Shown here in pieces: positions 1 to 5,693 of a DNA stretch of 6,154 bases (position 1 is its first letter; each line of letters starts with the position of its first letter). Position numbers and translations under genes: made by a program. The stretch is taken from assembly GCA_900553475.1 (NCBI GenBank), contig USEF01000101.1, positions 1-6,154 on the forward strand, read 5' to 3'. This stretch comes from an uncultured Collinsella sp. GTDB lineage: Bacteria > Actinomycetota > Coriobacteriia > Coriobacteriales > Coriobacteriaceae. A model generated the notes under the pieces. That model was not told the DNA's origin. It was given only the letters and a program-made list of their open reading frames with translations, and made no database searches.

Positions 1-30
1 GGCGGCCAATGGCTTGCCAGTAAATTGTTA

Positions 31-78
31 TAAAAAAGGAGAACGCCTGACCAGAAAAAAGCTGTTCCGGCGTTCTCC
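31..78 (-). terminator. Intrinsic terminator downstream of the substrate-binding protein gene
   Basis: A perfect 10-bp inverted repeat, GGAGAACGCC at 38-47 and GGCGTTCTCC at 69-78, encloses a 21-base loop in which CAG (52-54) can pair with CTG (62-64). Read on the minus strand, the stem is followed at once by six T (37-32). It lies 62 bases past the stop codon of the lipoprotein gene. It should end that transcript, or reduce readthrough into any permease genes beyond position 1, an arrangement common after binding-protein genes of ABC operons. A-tracts flank the stem on the plus strand, so it is not a plus-strand terminator. Confidence 0.85.
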
Positions 79-140
79 AAAAAATCATGGGGGTTGATCT
101 GTGCGGGCGGCTCCATCACCGGTGGATGGAACAGCGCGGA

Positions 141-1352
141 TCAGAACATTTCCTTCAGCTCGGGCTTGCCGTCCACGTAGGTCAGGATGGCAGTGCTCTT
201 GACGGGGTTGTGGTGCTCGTCGAAGGTAAAGGTGCCGGTGATGCCCTCGATGGTGCCGCCGGCAATGGCATCGATGACGGCCTGCTTGTACTCGTCGGAG
301 CCGGCCTCGAGACCCTGCTCCTCAGCTGCCTTGATGCCGTACACGACGGTCATGGCAGCATCGTAGCCCAAGGGTGCAAAGCCGTTGGGGTAGGCCTCAC
401 CGTACTCGGCCTTGTAGGCATCCTCAAACGCGGTGCTGGAGCCCTTGGCGTAGCAGGCGCAGAAGTAGGAGTCCTTCAGCTGGTCGGCGGTGGCGTAGCC
501 CTCCAGACCATCCCAGCCGTCGCCGCCGAGGAAGGGAACGTTCAGGCCGACGCTCTCAGCCTGAGCCAGGATCTGACCCACTTCCTGATAGTAGTTGGGG
601 CAGAACACCATCTCGGGGTTCTTGCCCAGAATGCTGGTCAGCTGGGTCTTGAAGTCCACGTCGCCCTCAGAGTAGCTCTCCTGATCCACGACGGTGCCGC
701 CCTTTGCCTCAAACTCCTTGGCAAAGTTCTCGGCCAGACCCTCGTTGTAGTCCTTGCCCTTCAGGAAGATGACGGCTGCCTTGGTGTAGCCCAGCTTCTC
801 GTAAGCGTAATCTGCCATCTTCACGCCCTGGAAGGGGTCGGTGAAGCAGGCACGGAACACATTCCCGTTCACGGTGTCGGTCTCGGCATCGTAGGTAACA
901 GCCTCGGCAGTAGCGGAAGCGGTGACCATAGGCATATTGTAATCGGCGCTCTCGGCGGCAACAGCCAGCGTGGGAGCGGTGGTTACATCGCCCACCAGAG
1001 CGGTGATGCCCTGATCCACCATCTTGGTAAAGCAGGTCACAGCCTGCGTTTCATCGCCCTGCTCGTCCATGGCGATGATCTCCAGCTGCTTGCCGTTGAC
1101 ACCGCCATCGGCATTGACCTGCTTCATGTACAGGCTGGCACCGTTTACAACAGCCTGACCGTAAACGGAAGCGTCACCGGTCAGGGGGCCCATCACACCC
1201 ACCTTGATAGTGCTGCCGGAAGCAGCAGCGGAACCGGCTGCAGAAGAAGCGGCCGTGCTTGCGGAAGAACCGCCGCAGGCAGTCAGAGCGCTTGCTGCGG
1301 CAACAACACCGGCAGCAGCCATGAACTGACGACGAGTGATCATCTTTTTCAT
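141..1352 (-). CDS. ABC transporter substrate-binding lipoprotein, branched-chain amino acid (LivK) type
   Basis: This 403-residue extracellular lipoprotein should capture a ligand and deliver it to a LivHMGF-type ABC importer. The N-terminus has a twin-arginine-like motif (TRRQFM, residues 6-11), a short Ala-rich hydrophobic stretch, and a lipobox LTAC with Cys26 as the lipid-modified residue. A Ser/Ala/Gly-rich linker follows (about 27-47). The mature part begins IKVGVMGPLTGD, the usual opening of type I periplasmic-binding-fold proteins, and continues with the ligand-site region GDVTTAPT (121-128) and PMVTASATAE (141-150). Length fits the family. The start is fixed by AAGGAGG (1361-1367 on the minus strand), 8 bases before ATG. 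The family also binds short amides, urea and other amino acids, so the ligand is inferred only. No permease or ATPase genes are visible; they may lie beyond position 1. Codon use is CTG-rich and Firmicute-like. Confidence 0.93.
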   Translation of the reverse strand: MKKMITRRQFMAAAGVVAAASALTACGGSSASTAASSAAGSAAASGSTIKVGVMGPLTGDASVYGQAVVNGASLYMKQVNADGGVNGKQLEIIAMDEQGDETQAVTCFTKMVDQGITALVGDVTTAPTLAVAAESADYNMPMVTASATAEAVTYDAETDTVNGNVFRACFTDPFQGVKMADYAYEKLGYTKAAVIFLKGKDYNEGLAENFAKEFEAKGGTVVDQESYSEGDVDFKTQLTSILGKNPEMVFCPNYYQEVGQILAQAESVGLNVPFLGGDGWDGLEGYATADQLKDSYFCACYAKGSSTAFEDAYKAEYGEAYPNGFAPLGYDAAMTVVYGIKAAEEQGLEAGSDEYKQAVIDAIAGGTIEGITGTFTFDEHHNPVKSTAILTYVDGKPELKEMF

Positions 1353-1393
1353 AAAAATCTCCTCCTTCGGAGTGTTCTATAAAGTAAATTGAT

Positions 1394-1437
1394 AAAAACG
1401 GAAGCAAGGCCCTTCCCCTCTAAAGCGGCCTTGCTTC
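1394..1437 (-). terminator. Terminator-like hairpin between the MATE gene and the lipoprotein gene, inside the latter's leader
   Basis: A perfect 11-bp stem, GAAGCAAGGCC (1401-1411) with GGCCTTGCTTC (1427-1437), closes a 15-base loop. On the minus strand it is followed by CG and five T (1398-1394). The pairing can extend by a G-U, a C-G and two A-T pairs. It would end transcripts of the MATE gene, which stops at 1626. However, the best candidate promoter for the lipoprotein gene lies upstream of it, so that mRNA would carry the hairpin almost at its 5' end. It could therefore be an attenuator or a stabilising 5' hairpin as well as a terminator. The structure is clear; its role is inferred. 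Confidence 0.7.
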
Positions 1438-1451
1438 TGTTCTTGTCTGTT

Positions 1452-1480
1452 ATTATAGCTATCTGGGTTCAAATCCGCAA
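1452..1480 (-). promoter_or_regulatory. Candidate sigma-A promoter P1 for the lipoprotein gene
   Basis: On the minus strand there is a perfect -10 box TATAAT (1457-1452), spaced 17 bases from TTGCGG (1480-1475), which matches the first three bases of the -35 consensus. The predicted start is near 1445, giving a leader of about 90 bases that opens with the 1401-1437 hairpin and ends in the AAGGAGG site. Start position and use are inferred. Confidence 0.55.
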
Positions 1481-1541
1481 TTCACAAACCGTCCATACTT
1501 TTGGGCGCATTTTCTCGGCTTTGTTGATACTTTATACAAAA

Positions 1542-1571
1542 ATTAAAGCGTGATTTTGTGCACTATTTCAA
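1542..1571 (-). promoter_or_regulatory. Candidate upstream promoter P2 for the lipoprotein gene
   Basis: On the minus strand TTGAAA (1571-1566, five of six to consensus) is followed after 18 bases by TTTAAT (1547-1542, five of six). It sits in an AT-rich stretch where chance matches are common, so it is weaker evidence than P1. A transcript from here would have a leader of about 180 bases and would read through both P1 and the hairpin. Confidence 0.3.
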
Positions 1572-1625
1572 ATTGTTCATTTTGTTTATCTGTGACATGA
1601 AACAAATTCACAAGTTGCAAAATGG

Positions 1626-3047
1626 TTACAGGGTCTCCATCTCGGCGTCGGCGGCAAATTCGGCCTCGGCGCGGACTTCGGCGGCCTGTCCCTCGGCCTC
1701 GGCAACAGCCAACGGCTCTGCCAGTGCCTTGCGGATGGCGGTGACGTAGAACACCATGGAAAGCGCCGTACCGATGCACCAGCCCACAGGCCATGCCATC
1801 CAGATGCCGGTGGAGCCCAGCGCGGTGGCGCTGAGCACGGCGGCAATGCCCACGCGCAAAATCAGGTCGGTGAAGGTGGCGATCATGAACCGCACCATCA
1901 GGCCGCAGCCGCGCAGGATGCCGTCTGCCACCAGCTTGACCGACACCACAAAGTAGAAGGGAGAGAGGATGCGCAAAAACAGCATACCGGTGTCAATGGC
2001 AGGGCCCTGCGGGTCGTTCATGAACAGCAGCAGCAAAAAGCGGCCAAAGAAGAAGTACAGCACCACCAGCGGCACGCACAGCAGCCACACCAGATTGCGG
2101 CCTGCGCCAAAGCCTTCCTTGACGCGGTCCATCTTGCCGGCACCCATGTTCTGGGAGGTGTAGTTGGAGATGCCGTTGCCCAAGGTGGTAAAGGAGGTGA
2201 TGACCATGTTGTTCAGCTTGACGGCGGCAGAATAGCCTGCAATGACGCTGGCGCCAAAGGTGTTGATGATGCTCTGCAGGATGATGTTGCCCACCGAGAC
2301 AAAGCTCTGCTGCAGGATGCTGGGCACAGCCACCACGGCCACCTTGCCCAGCATATTCCACGAGAACAGCTGCACATGACCCTCGGTGTGGAAAGCGCGG
2401 ATGCGGCGGAACACCACCACCATGGCCAGCACGCAGCTGACACCCTGACACAGGAAGGTAGCCCATGCCACACCGGCGATGCCCATCTTGAAACCTGCCA
2501 CAAACAGGATGTCCACGCCGATGTTGGACAAAGAAGAGACTGCAAGGAAGTAGAAGGGGGTCTTGCTGTCGCCAAGGGCAGAGAAGATGCCGGTGGCAAT
2601 GTTGTAGAAGAACATGAAGGGCAGGCCCAGAACGTAGATATCCAGATACAGCGCAGAATCTGCAAGGATCTCCTCCGGGGTGTTGATGAGCTCCAGCAGG
2701 GCGTCGCAGCCAAACAGACCGATGCCCATCAGCACGGCGCACAGCACGGCAGAGCCGATGAGGGAGGTGTAGACCGAGGTCTTCATCTCGCGGTATTCCT
2801 TTGCGCCAAAGTAGCGGGACACGATGACCGAGCAGCCGATGTTGCAGCCAAAGGCAAAGGCGATGAAGATCAGGGTGATCTCGTAGCTGTTGCCAACCGC
2901 AGCCAGCGCGTTCTCACCGATGAACTTGCCCGCTACCAGACTATCCGCGATGTTGTACAATTGCTGGAAAATGATGCTGCCGAACATTGGCAGACAGAAT
3001 TGCCACAATACCTGTGACGGCTTGCCCACCGTCAGATCCTTATTCAT
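1626..3047 (-). CDS. MATE-family multidrug efflux transporter
   Basis: This 473-residue inner-membrane antiporter should export cationic drugs or metabolites in exchange for Na+ or H+. The family signature is clear at the N-terminus: LTVGKPSQVLWQF, then CLPMFGSIIFQQLYNIADSL with the TM1 proline, then GENALAAVG. Later hydrophobic segments alternate with short loops, consistent with twelve helices in two homologous halves. Internal family-like motifs include GDSKTPFY and FGAKEYREM. A Glu/Ala-rich tail (about 439-473, from RKALAEPLAV to the end) follows the last helix and is longer than usual. The start is set by GGAGG (3057-3061, minus strand), 9 bases before ATG. The gene is divergent from enolase and apparently monocistronic, with its own promoter at 3106-3134 and a likely terminator at 1394-1437. 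Substrate cannot be told from sequence. Codon style matches the lipoprotein gene. Confidence 0.93.
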   Translation of the reverse strand: MNKDLTVGKPSQVLWQFCLPMFGSIIFQQLYNIADSLVAGKFIGENALAAVGNSYEITLIFIAFAFGCNIGCSVIVSRYFGAKEYREMKTSVYTSLIGSAVLCAVLMGIGLFGCDALLELINTPEEILADSALYLDIYVLGLPFMFFYNIATGIFSALGDSKTPFYFLAVSSLSNIGVDILFVAGFKMGIAGVAWATFLCQGVSCVLAMVVVFRRIRAFHTEGHVQLFSWNMLGKVAVVAVPSILQQSFVSVGNIILQSIINTFGASVIAGYSAAVKLNNMVITSFTTLGNGISNYTSQNMGAGKMDRVKEGFGAGRNLVWLLCVPLVVLYFFFGRFLLLLFMNDPQGPAIDTGMLFLRILSPFYFVVSVKLVADGILRGCGLMVRFMIATFTDLILRVGIAAVLSATALGSTGIWMAWPVGWCIGTALSMVFYVTAIRKALAEPLAVAEAEGQAAEVRAEAEFAADAEMETL

Positions 3048-3105
3048 TGCAAAAATCCTCCTCTATAACGACTATAAATGGGAAAACAGCGAAAACGCCG
3101 CAACC

Positions 3106-3134
3106 AGTATAGAACCGAATCGCCAAAAAGTAAA
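3106..3134 (-). promoter_or_regulatory. Candidate sigma-A promoter for the MATE gene
   Basis: On the minus strand TTTACT (3134-3129, four of six) and TATACT (3111-3106, five of six) are separated by exactly 17 bases. The predicted start is near 3099, giving a leader of roughly 50 bases that ends in the AGAGGAGGA ribosome site. No better match lies between it and the gene. Confidence 0.55.
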
Positions 3135-3143
3135 GAAAATTTT

Positions 3144-3157
3144 TGGCATATCTGCCA
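3144..3157. promoter_or_regulatory. Short palindrome just upstream of the MATE promoter (possible operator)
   Basis: TGGCA (3144-3148) and TGCCA (3153-3157) form an inverted repeat around TATC, ten bases upstream of the MATE -35 box. The size and place suit a dimeric regulator, activating or repressing. I do not recognise the site, and a 5-bp arm can arise by chance. Confidence 0.3.
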
Positions 3158-3282
3158 TATAAAAAACACATGGTAAGCATAACGTATCCCCGCTGCCGCA
3201 AGAGGGCAGACTGTAAACGGGTTTTCCACGGCGGTTTGCGTTCCCGTTAAAAATTTAGGTCTGCAAACATACGCACCGGCTC

Positions 3283-3311
3283 TTGCGCCGGGGTGCAAAG
3301 CGTGGTAGGAT
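3283..3311 (+). promoter_or_regulatory. Candidate extended -10 promoter for enolase
   Basis: TTGCGC (3283-3288) and TAGGAT (3306-3311) are 17 bases apart, and the -10 box is preceded by TG (3303-3304), an extended -10 element that offsets a four-of-six hexamer. The predicted start near 3318 gives a leader of about 90 bases. An alternative is TTGGCG (3313-3318) with TATCTA (3335-3340), spacing 16. The best choice is uncertain. Confidence 0.4.
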
Positions 3312-3320
3312 ATTGGCGGT

Positions 3321-3336
3321 TAGTTATATATAACTA
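3321..3336. promoter_or_regulatory. Perfect 16-bp AT palindrome at the enolase transcription start (possible operator)
   Basis: TAGTTATATATAACTA is its own reverse complement. It lies directly after the predicted enolase -10 box, so it would cover roughly +3 to +18, a classic place for a repressor dimer. I cannot assign a regulator family. It has no spacer and only two G-C pairs, so an RNA hairpin role is unlikely. Confidence 0.4.
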
Positions 3337-3360
3337 TCTAAATAGAGCAGTTCCCCGTCT

Positions 3361-3374
3361 GCCCGCCCGGGCGG
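3361..3374 (+). repeat. GC-rich palindrome in the enolase leader
   Basis: CCGCCCGGGCGG at 3363-3374 is a perfect 12-bp palindrome. In RNA, GCCC (3361-3364) can pair with GGGC (3369-3372) across a four-base loop, about 25 bases before the AGGAGGG ribosome site. No T-tract follows, so it is not a terminator. A weak leader hairpin is the most that can be said. Confidence 0.3.
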
Positions 3375-3410
3375 TATGGGAGAGAAAATGATATTCAGGA
3401 GGGTTTCAAG

Positions 3411-4706
3411 ATGAATTATCTGGAAATTGAAGCTGTTGTTGGCCGCGAGATCTTAGACTCCCGCGGAAACCCCACTGTGGAAGCCGAAATCACGCTGGCG
3501 GACGGCACTGTGGCGCGCGGCTGTGCCCCTTCCGGCGCATCCACCGGTGAGTTTGAGGCACTGGAGCTGCGGGACGGCGACAAGAGCCGCTATCTGGGCA
3601 AGGGTGTGACCAAGGCGGTGGAGAACATCAACACGGTCATTGCGGACGCAGTGGTGGGCATGGATGCTTCCGACATTTACGCCGTGGATGCTGCCATGCT
3701 CAAGGTAGACGGTACCAAGGATAAGTCCAATCTGGGCGCAAACGCCATTCTGGCGGTGTCCATTGCAGCCTGCCGCGCAGCAGCCGCTTCGCTGGAGATG
3801 CCGCTGTACCGTTTTCTGGGCGGCGTAAACGGCAACCGTCTGCCTGTGCCCATGATGAACATTCTGAACGGCGGCGCACACGCCACCAACACCGTGGACA
3901 CGCAGGAGTTCATGATCATGCCGGTGGGCGCACCCTCTTTTAAGGAAGCGCTGCGCTGGTGCGCCGAGGTGTTCCATGCGCTGGCTGCCATCCTGAAGTC
4001 CAAGGGTCTGGCTACCTCCGTGGGCGATGAGGGCGGCTTTGCCCCCAACCTTAAGACCAATGCCGAGCCGTTCGAGTACATCACCAAGGCCGTGGAGAAG
4101 GCCGGCTTTAAGCCCGGCGTCGACTTCATGTACGCCATGGATCCGGCGTCGACCGAGTTCTACAACGCCGAGACCGGCATGTACGAGCTCAAGGGCGAGG
4201 GCGTGGAGTACACGAGCGCCCAGATGGTCGATTACTGGGAGAAGCTCGTCGACACCTATCCCATCATCTCCATCGAGGACGGCATGGCCGAGGAGGACTG
4301 GGACGGCTGGGTCGAGCTTACCCGCCGCATTGGCAACAAGGTGCAGCTGGTGGGCGACGACCTGTTCGTCACTAACACCGAGCGCCTCAAGAAGGGCATC
4401 GAGCTGGGTGCCGCCAACGCGATCCTGGTCAAGGTCAACCAGATCGGCACGCTCACCGAGTCGCTCGAGGCCATCGAGACCGCCAAGGAGGCCGGTTACG
4501 CCTGCATCGTGAGCCACCGCTCCGGCGAGACCGAGGACTCCACGATCGCCGACCTGGTCGTGGGCGTCAACGCCGGCCAGATCAAGTCGGGCGCCCCGTG
4601 CCGCAGCGACCGCATCGCCAAGTACAACCAGCTCATCCGCATCGAGGACGAGCTCGAGGGCAGCGCGCATTTCGCCGGCAAGGCCGCGTTCTACAACATT
4701 CGCTAG
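3411..4706 (+). CDS. eno: Enolase (phosphopyruvate hydratase), mosaic of two lineages
   Basis: Enolase converts 2-phosphoglycerate to phosphoenolpyruvate in cytoplasmic glycolysis. At 431 residues it is full length. Visible key residues are the mobile loop SGASTGE (41-47), His157, Glu167, Glu207 in GDEGG, the metal ligands Asp244, Glu289 and Asp316, catalytic Lys341 in LVKVNQ, the SHRSGE loop (368-373) and Lys392 in IKSGAPCRSDR. Numbering is within one residue of the E. coli enzyme. The start is fixed by AGGAGGG (3397-3403), 7 bases before ATG. The N-terminal domain and start of the barrel (to about residue 204) look Faecalibacterium-like, and the rest looks Collinsella-like. Codon use changes in step: Leu CTG is 16 of 18 before and 5 of 14 after; Val GTC is 1 of 18 before and 9 of 15 after. 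The frame is intact across the join. Function is near certain; whether this exact gene exists in one cell is doubtful. Confidence 0.95.
   Translation: MNYLEIEAVVGREILDSRGNPTVEAEITLADGTVARGCAPSGASTGEFEALELRDGDKSRYLGKGVTKAVENINTVIADAVVGMDASDIYAVDAAMLKVDGTKDKSNLGANAILAVSIAACRAAAASLEMPLYRFLGGVNGNRLPVPMMNILNGGAHATNTVDTQEFMIMPVGAPSFKEALRWCAEVFHALAAILKSKGLATSVGDEGGFAPNLKTNAEPFEYITKAVEKAGFKPGVDFMYAMDPASTEFYNAETGMYELKGEGVEYTSAQMVDYWEKLVDTYPIISIEDGMAEEDWDGWVELTRRIGNKVQLVGDDLFVTNTERLKKGIELGAANAILVKVNQIGTLTESLEAIETAKEAGYACIVSHRSGETEDSTIADLVVGVNAGQIKSGAPCRSDRIAKYNQLIRIEDELEGSAHFAGKAAFYNIR
4020..4060 (+). other. Junction of two genomes inside eno
   Basis: Val204 to Leu214 (VGDEGGFAPNL), coded at 4020-4052, belongs to one of the most conserved stretches of enolase, where nucleotide identity between distant bacteria can be long enough to fool an assembler. 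Upstream, codons and neighbours look Firmicute; downstream they look coriobacterial. The exact point cannot be placed within the shared stretch. There is no insertion, deletion, repeat or mobile-element footprint at the join. Confidence 0.75.
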
Positions 4707-4779
4707 GCAAGTGGCGTGTGCGGGGACGGGGCTGACTCGGATTCGCCTCGCTCCCGCCGGGCACTGTTGAGCACCATTG

Positions 4780-4811
4780 GGCGCTGGGCCATATGGCTCA
4801 GCGCCTTTTTT
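4780..4811 (+). terminator. Intrinsic terminator after enolase
   Basis: GGCGCTGGGCC (4780-4790) pairs with GGCTCAGCGCC (4795-4805) over 11 positions with a single G-U, closing an ATAT loop, and is followed by six T (4806-4811). It lies 73 bases past the eno stop. It should separate eno from the next gene, which has its own promoter just downstream. Confidence 0.92.
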
Positions 4812-4850
4812 ATGTCGAGCAAGGGCCGCCGAAGGCGTTGCGCGCGCTCG

Positions 4851-4859
4851 TGCTATAAC
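4851..4859 (+). promoter_or_regulatory. Extended -10 promoter for the ftsB-like gene
   Basis: TGCTATAAC holds an extended -10 TG and TATAAC (4854-4859, five of six). No -35 box is seen at 16-18 bases upstream (GAAGGC at 17), as is common when the TG element is present. The predicted start near 4866 gives a leader of roughly 37 bases. It follows directly on the eno terminator, which supports a new transcription unit for the ftsB-like gene and ppx. Confidence 0.55.
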
Positions 4860-4902
4860 TAAAAGACTAAGCGCAAACAAACCTCAACCGCACAAGGCGC
4901 AC

Positions 4903-5673
4903 ATGGATCAGATTTACGACAACAGGTACTATTCCGCCGGTTCGCGTGAGCCGTCACCTCGCCGTGCGCGCACGGTGCAGCTCGGCGGGCCCGATTACGC
5001 CGGTGCCGACCGCTCCACGCAGCGACCGACAAGTGCTTCACACTCCCGTGCTCAAATGAATACGTCGACGGACCGTCCGCCACGTTCGGTGCGCCCGGCG
5101 CATTCGGAGCATGCTCAGCGTTCCTTGGCTCAAACGCATGAAAAGCCGAGTAGGCCCTCGAACCGTCTTTCGGGCTCGGATTTTATGCATTACGCCAACG
5201 ATAACGCGGTGGTCAAGGCAATCTACGACTTTACCCACGGTCCCCAGCGAGGGCTGTTTGTTGGCATTGTCGTCGCCCTGGCACTCGTGAGCCTGTACTT
5301 CCCCGTGCGCGACCTGTATGTGGCAAAACGCTCGAGTGACATCTTGGCCAAGCAGGTCGAGATTCGCGAGCAATATAACGACGACCTGCAAAAAAGTGTC
5401 GACAAGCTGCTCTCGGAGGAGGGTATCAAGGACGCGGCATCCGAGGATCTGGGCCTGGTGATGCCCGGCGAGAAGAGGATTGAAGTGCAGGGCCTGGACG
5501 ACGATTCGGACGTTTCGTCGAGCAAGAAGTCGTCGAACGCCAAGAAGGCCAGCGAAGTTGCCAAGGAAATCGAAGAAGTCGGTAAGGACGCGCCGTGGTA
5601 CATCCAGGCGCTCGACATGCTGTTTGGTTTTAACGGCGTCGAGGGTCAGACGGTCGTGTCCAACGGCGAGTAG
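4903..5673 (+). CDS. Septum formation initiator family protein (FtsB/DivIC-like)
   Basis: This 256-residue single-pass membrane protein should act in the divisome, where FtsB/DivIC proteins pair with FtsL and FtsQ/DivIB at the septum. Residues 1 to about 115 are a hydrophilic, probably disordered cytoplasmic tail rich in Arg, Ser, Pro and His. One transmembrane helix (about 117-135, GLFVGIVVALALVSLYFPV) follows, then a coiled coil (about 141-173). Next comes the family-typical segment EEGIKDAASEDLGLVMPGE (172-190), then an acidic/Ser/Lys linker and a short C-terminal hydrophobic patch (WYIQALDMLFGF). I chose ATG at 4903: an upstream in-frame TTG at 4777 would start before the eno terminator, and AAGG (4894-4897) lies 5 bases ahead of 4903, though this site is weak. 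Position after eno and before ppx matches actinobacterial synteny (M. tuberculosis Rv1023, Rv1024, Rv1026), which strengthens the call. Confidence 0.85.
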   Translation: MDQIYDNRYYSAGSREPSPRRARTVQLGGPDYAGADRSTQRPTSASHSRAQMNTSTDRPPRSVRPAHSEHAQRSLAQTHEKPSRPSNRLSGSDFMHYANDNAVVKAIYDFTHGPQRGLFVGIVVALALVSLYFPVRDLYVAKRSSDILAKQVEIREQYNDDLQKSVDKLLSEEGIKDAASEDLGLVMPGEKRIEVQGLDDDSDVSSSKKSSNAKKASEVAKEIEEVGKDAPWYIQALDMLFGFNGVEGQTVVSNGE

Positions 5674-5693
5674 CGCCCGGAGGGGAGCCCGCA

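Larger units (their letters stand above)
3048..3410. other. Divergent intergenic region between MATE and enolase (363 bases)
   Basis: No convincing gene lies here. The minus-strand frame covering most of it has no ribosome site and a composition unlike any protein. From left to right it holds the MATE ribosome site, the MATE promoter, a TGGCA/TGCCA palindrome, a GC-rich stretch with an imperfect hairpin (GCACCGGC at 3273-3280 against GCC and GGTGC ending at 3296), the candidate enolase promoter, a 16-bp AT palindrome, a CCGCCCGGGCGG palindrome, and the enolase ribosome site. The divergent layout leaves room for independent control of the two genes. Confidence 0.6.

Noticed and set aside
87..1382. 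Plus-strand open frame of 431 codons opposite the lipoprotein gene
   Set aside because: It is the antisense shadow of a well-supported family protein. Its translation is Gly/Leu/Val/His-rich low-complexity sequence, no family motif is seen, and it begins inside the terminator region with no ribosome site.
1462..1480. GGTTCAAATCC resembling a tRNA T-arm or an integration site remnant
   Set aside because: The flanking bases do not form the 5-bp T-stem, there is no acceptor stem, anticodon arm or CCA end, and no integrase or direct repeat is nearby.
1581..1606. TTTGTTT/AAACAAA inverted repeat after the MATE stop codon
   Set aside because: It is a 7-bp stem with only one G-C pair, a 12-base loop and no T-tract directly after it; too weak for a terminator and expected in AT-rich DNA.
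3044..3298. Small minus-strand frame of 84 codons between MATE and eno
   Set aside because: It has no ribosome site, overlaps both promoters and the palindromes, and has no recognisable composition or motif.
4027..4512. Plus-strand frame of 161 codons in another frame of eno
   Set aside because: Its translation is Arg/Ser/Pro-rich, typical of a frame-shifted reading of GC-rich coding sequence, and it overlaps the intact enolase frame completely.
3453..4880. Minus-strand open frame of 475 codons opposite enolase
   Set aside because: Stop codons are avoided on the reverse strand because of the GC-rich codon bias of eno. It crosses both the junction and the eno terminator and resembles no protein family.
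4777..4902. N-terminal extension of the ftsB-like gene from TTG at 4777
   Set aside because: It would start just before the intrinsic terminator stem and upstream of the extended -10 promoter, and the added residues look like translated non-coding DNA.
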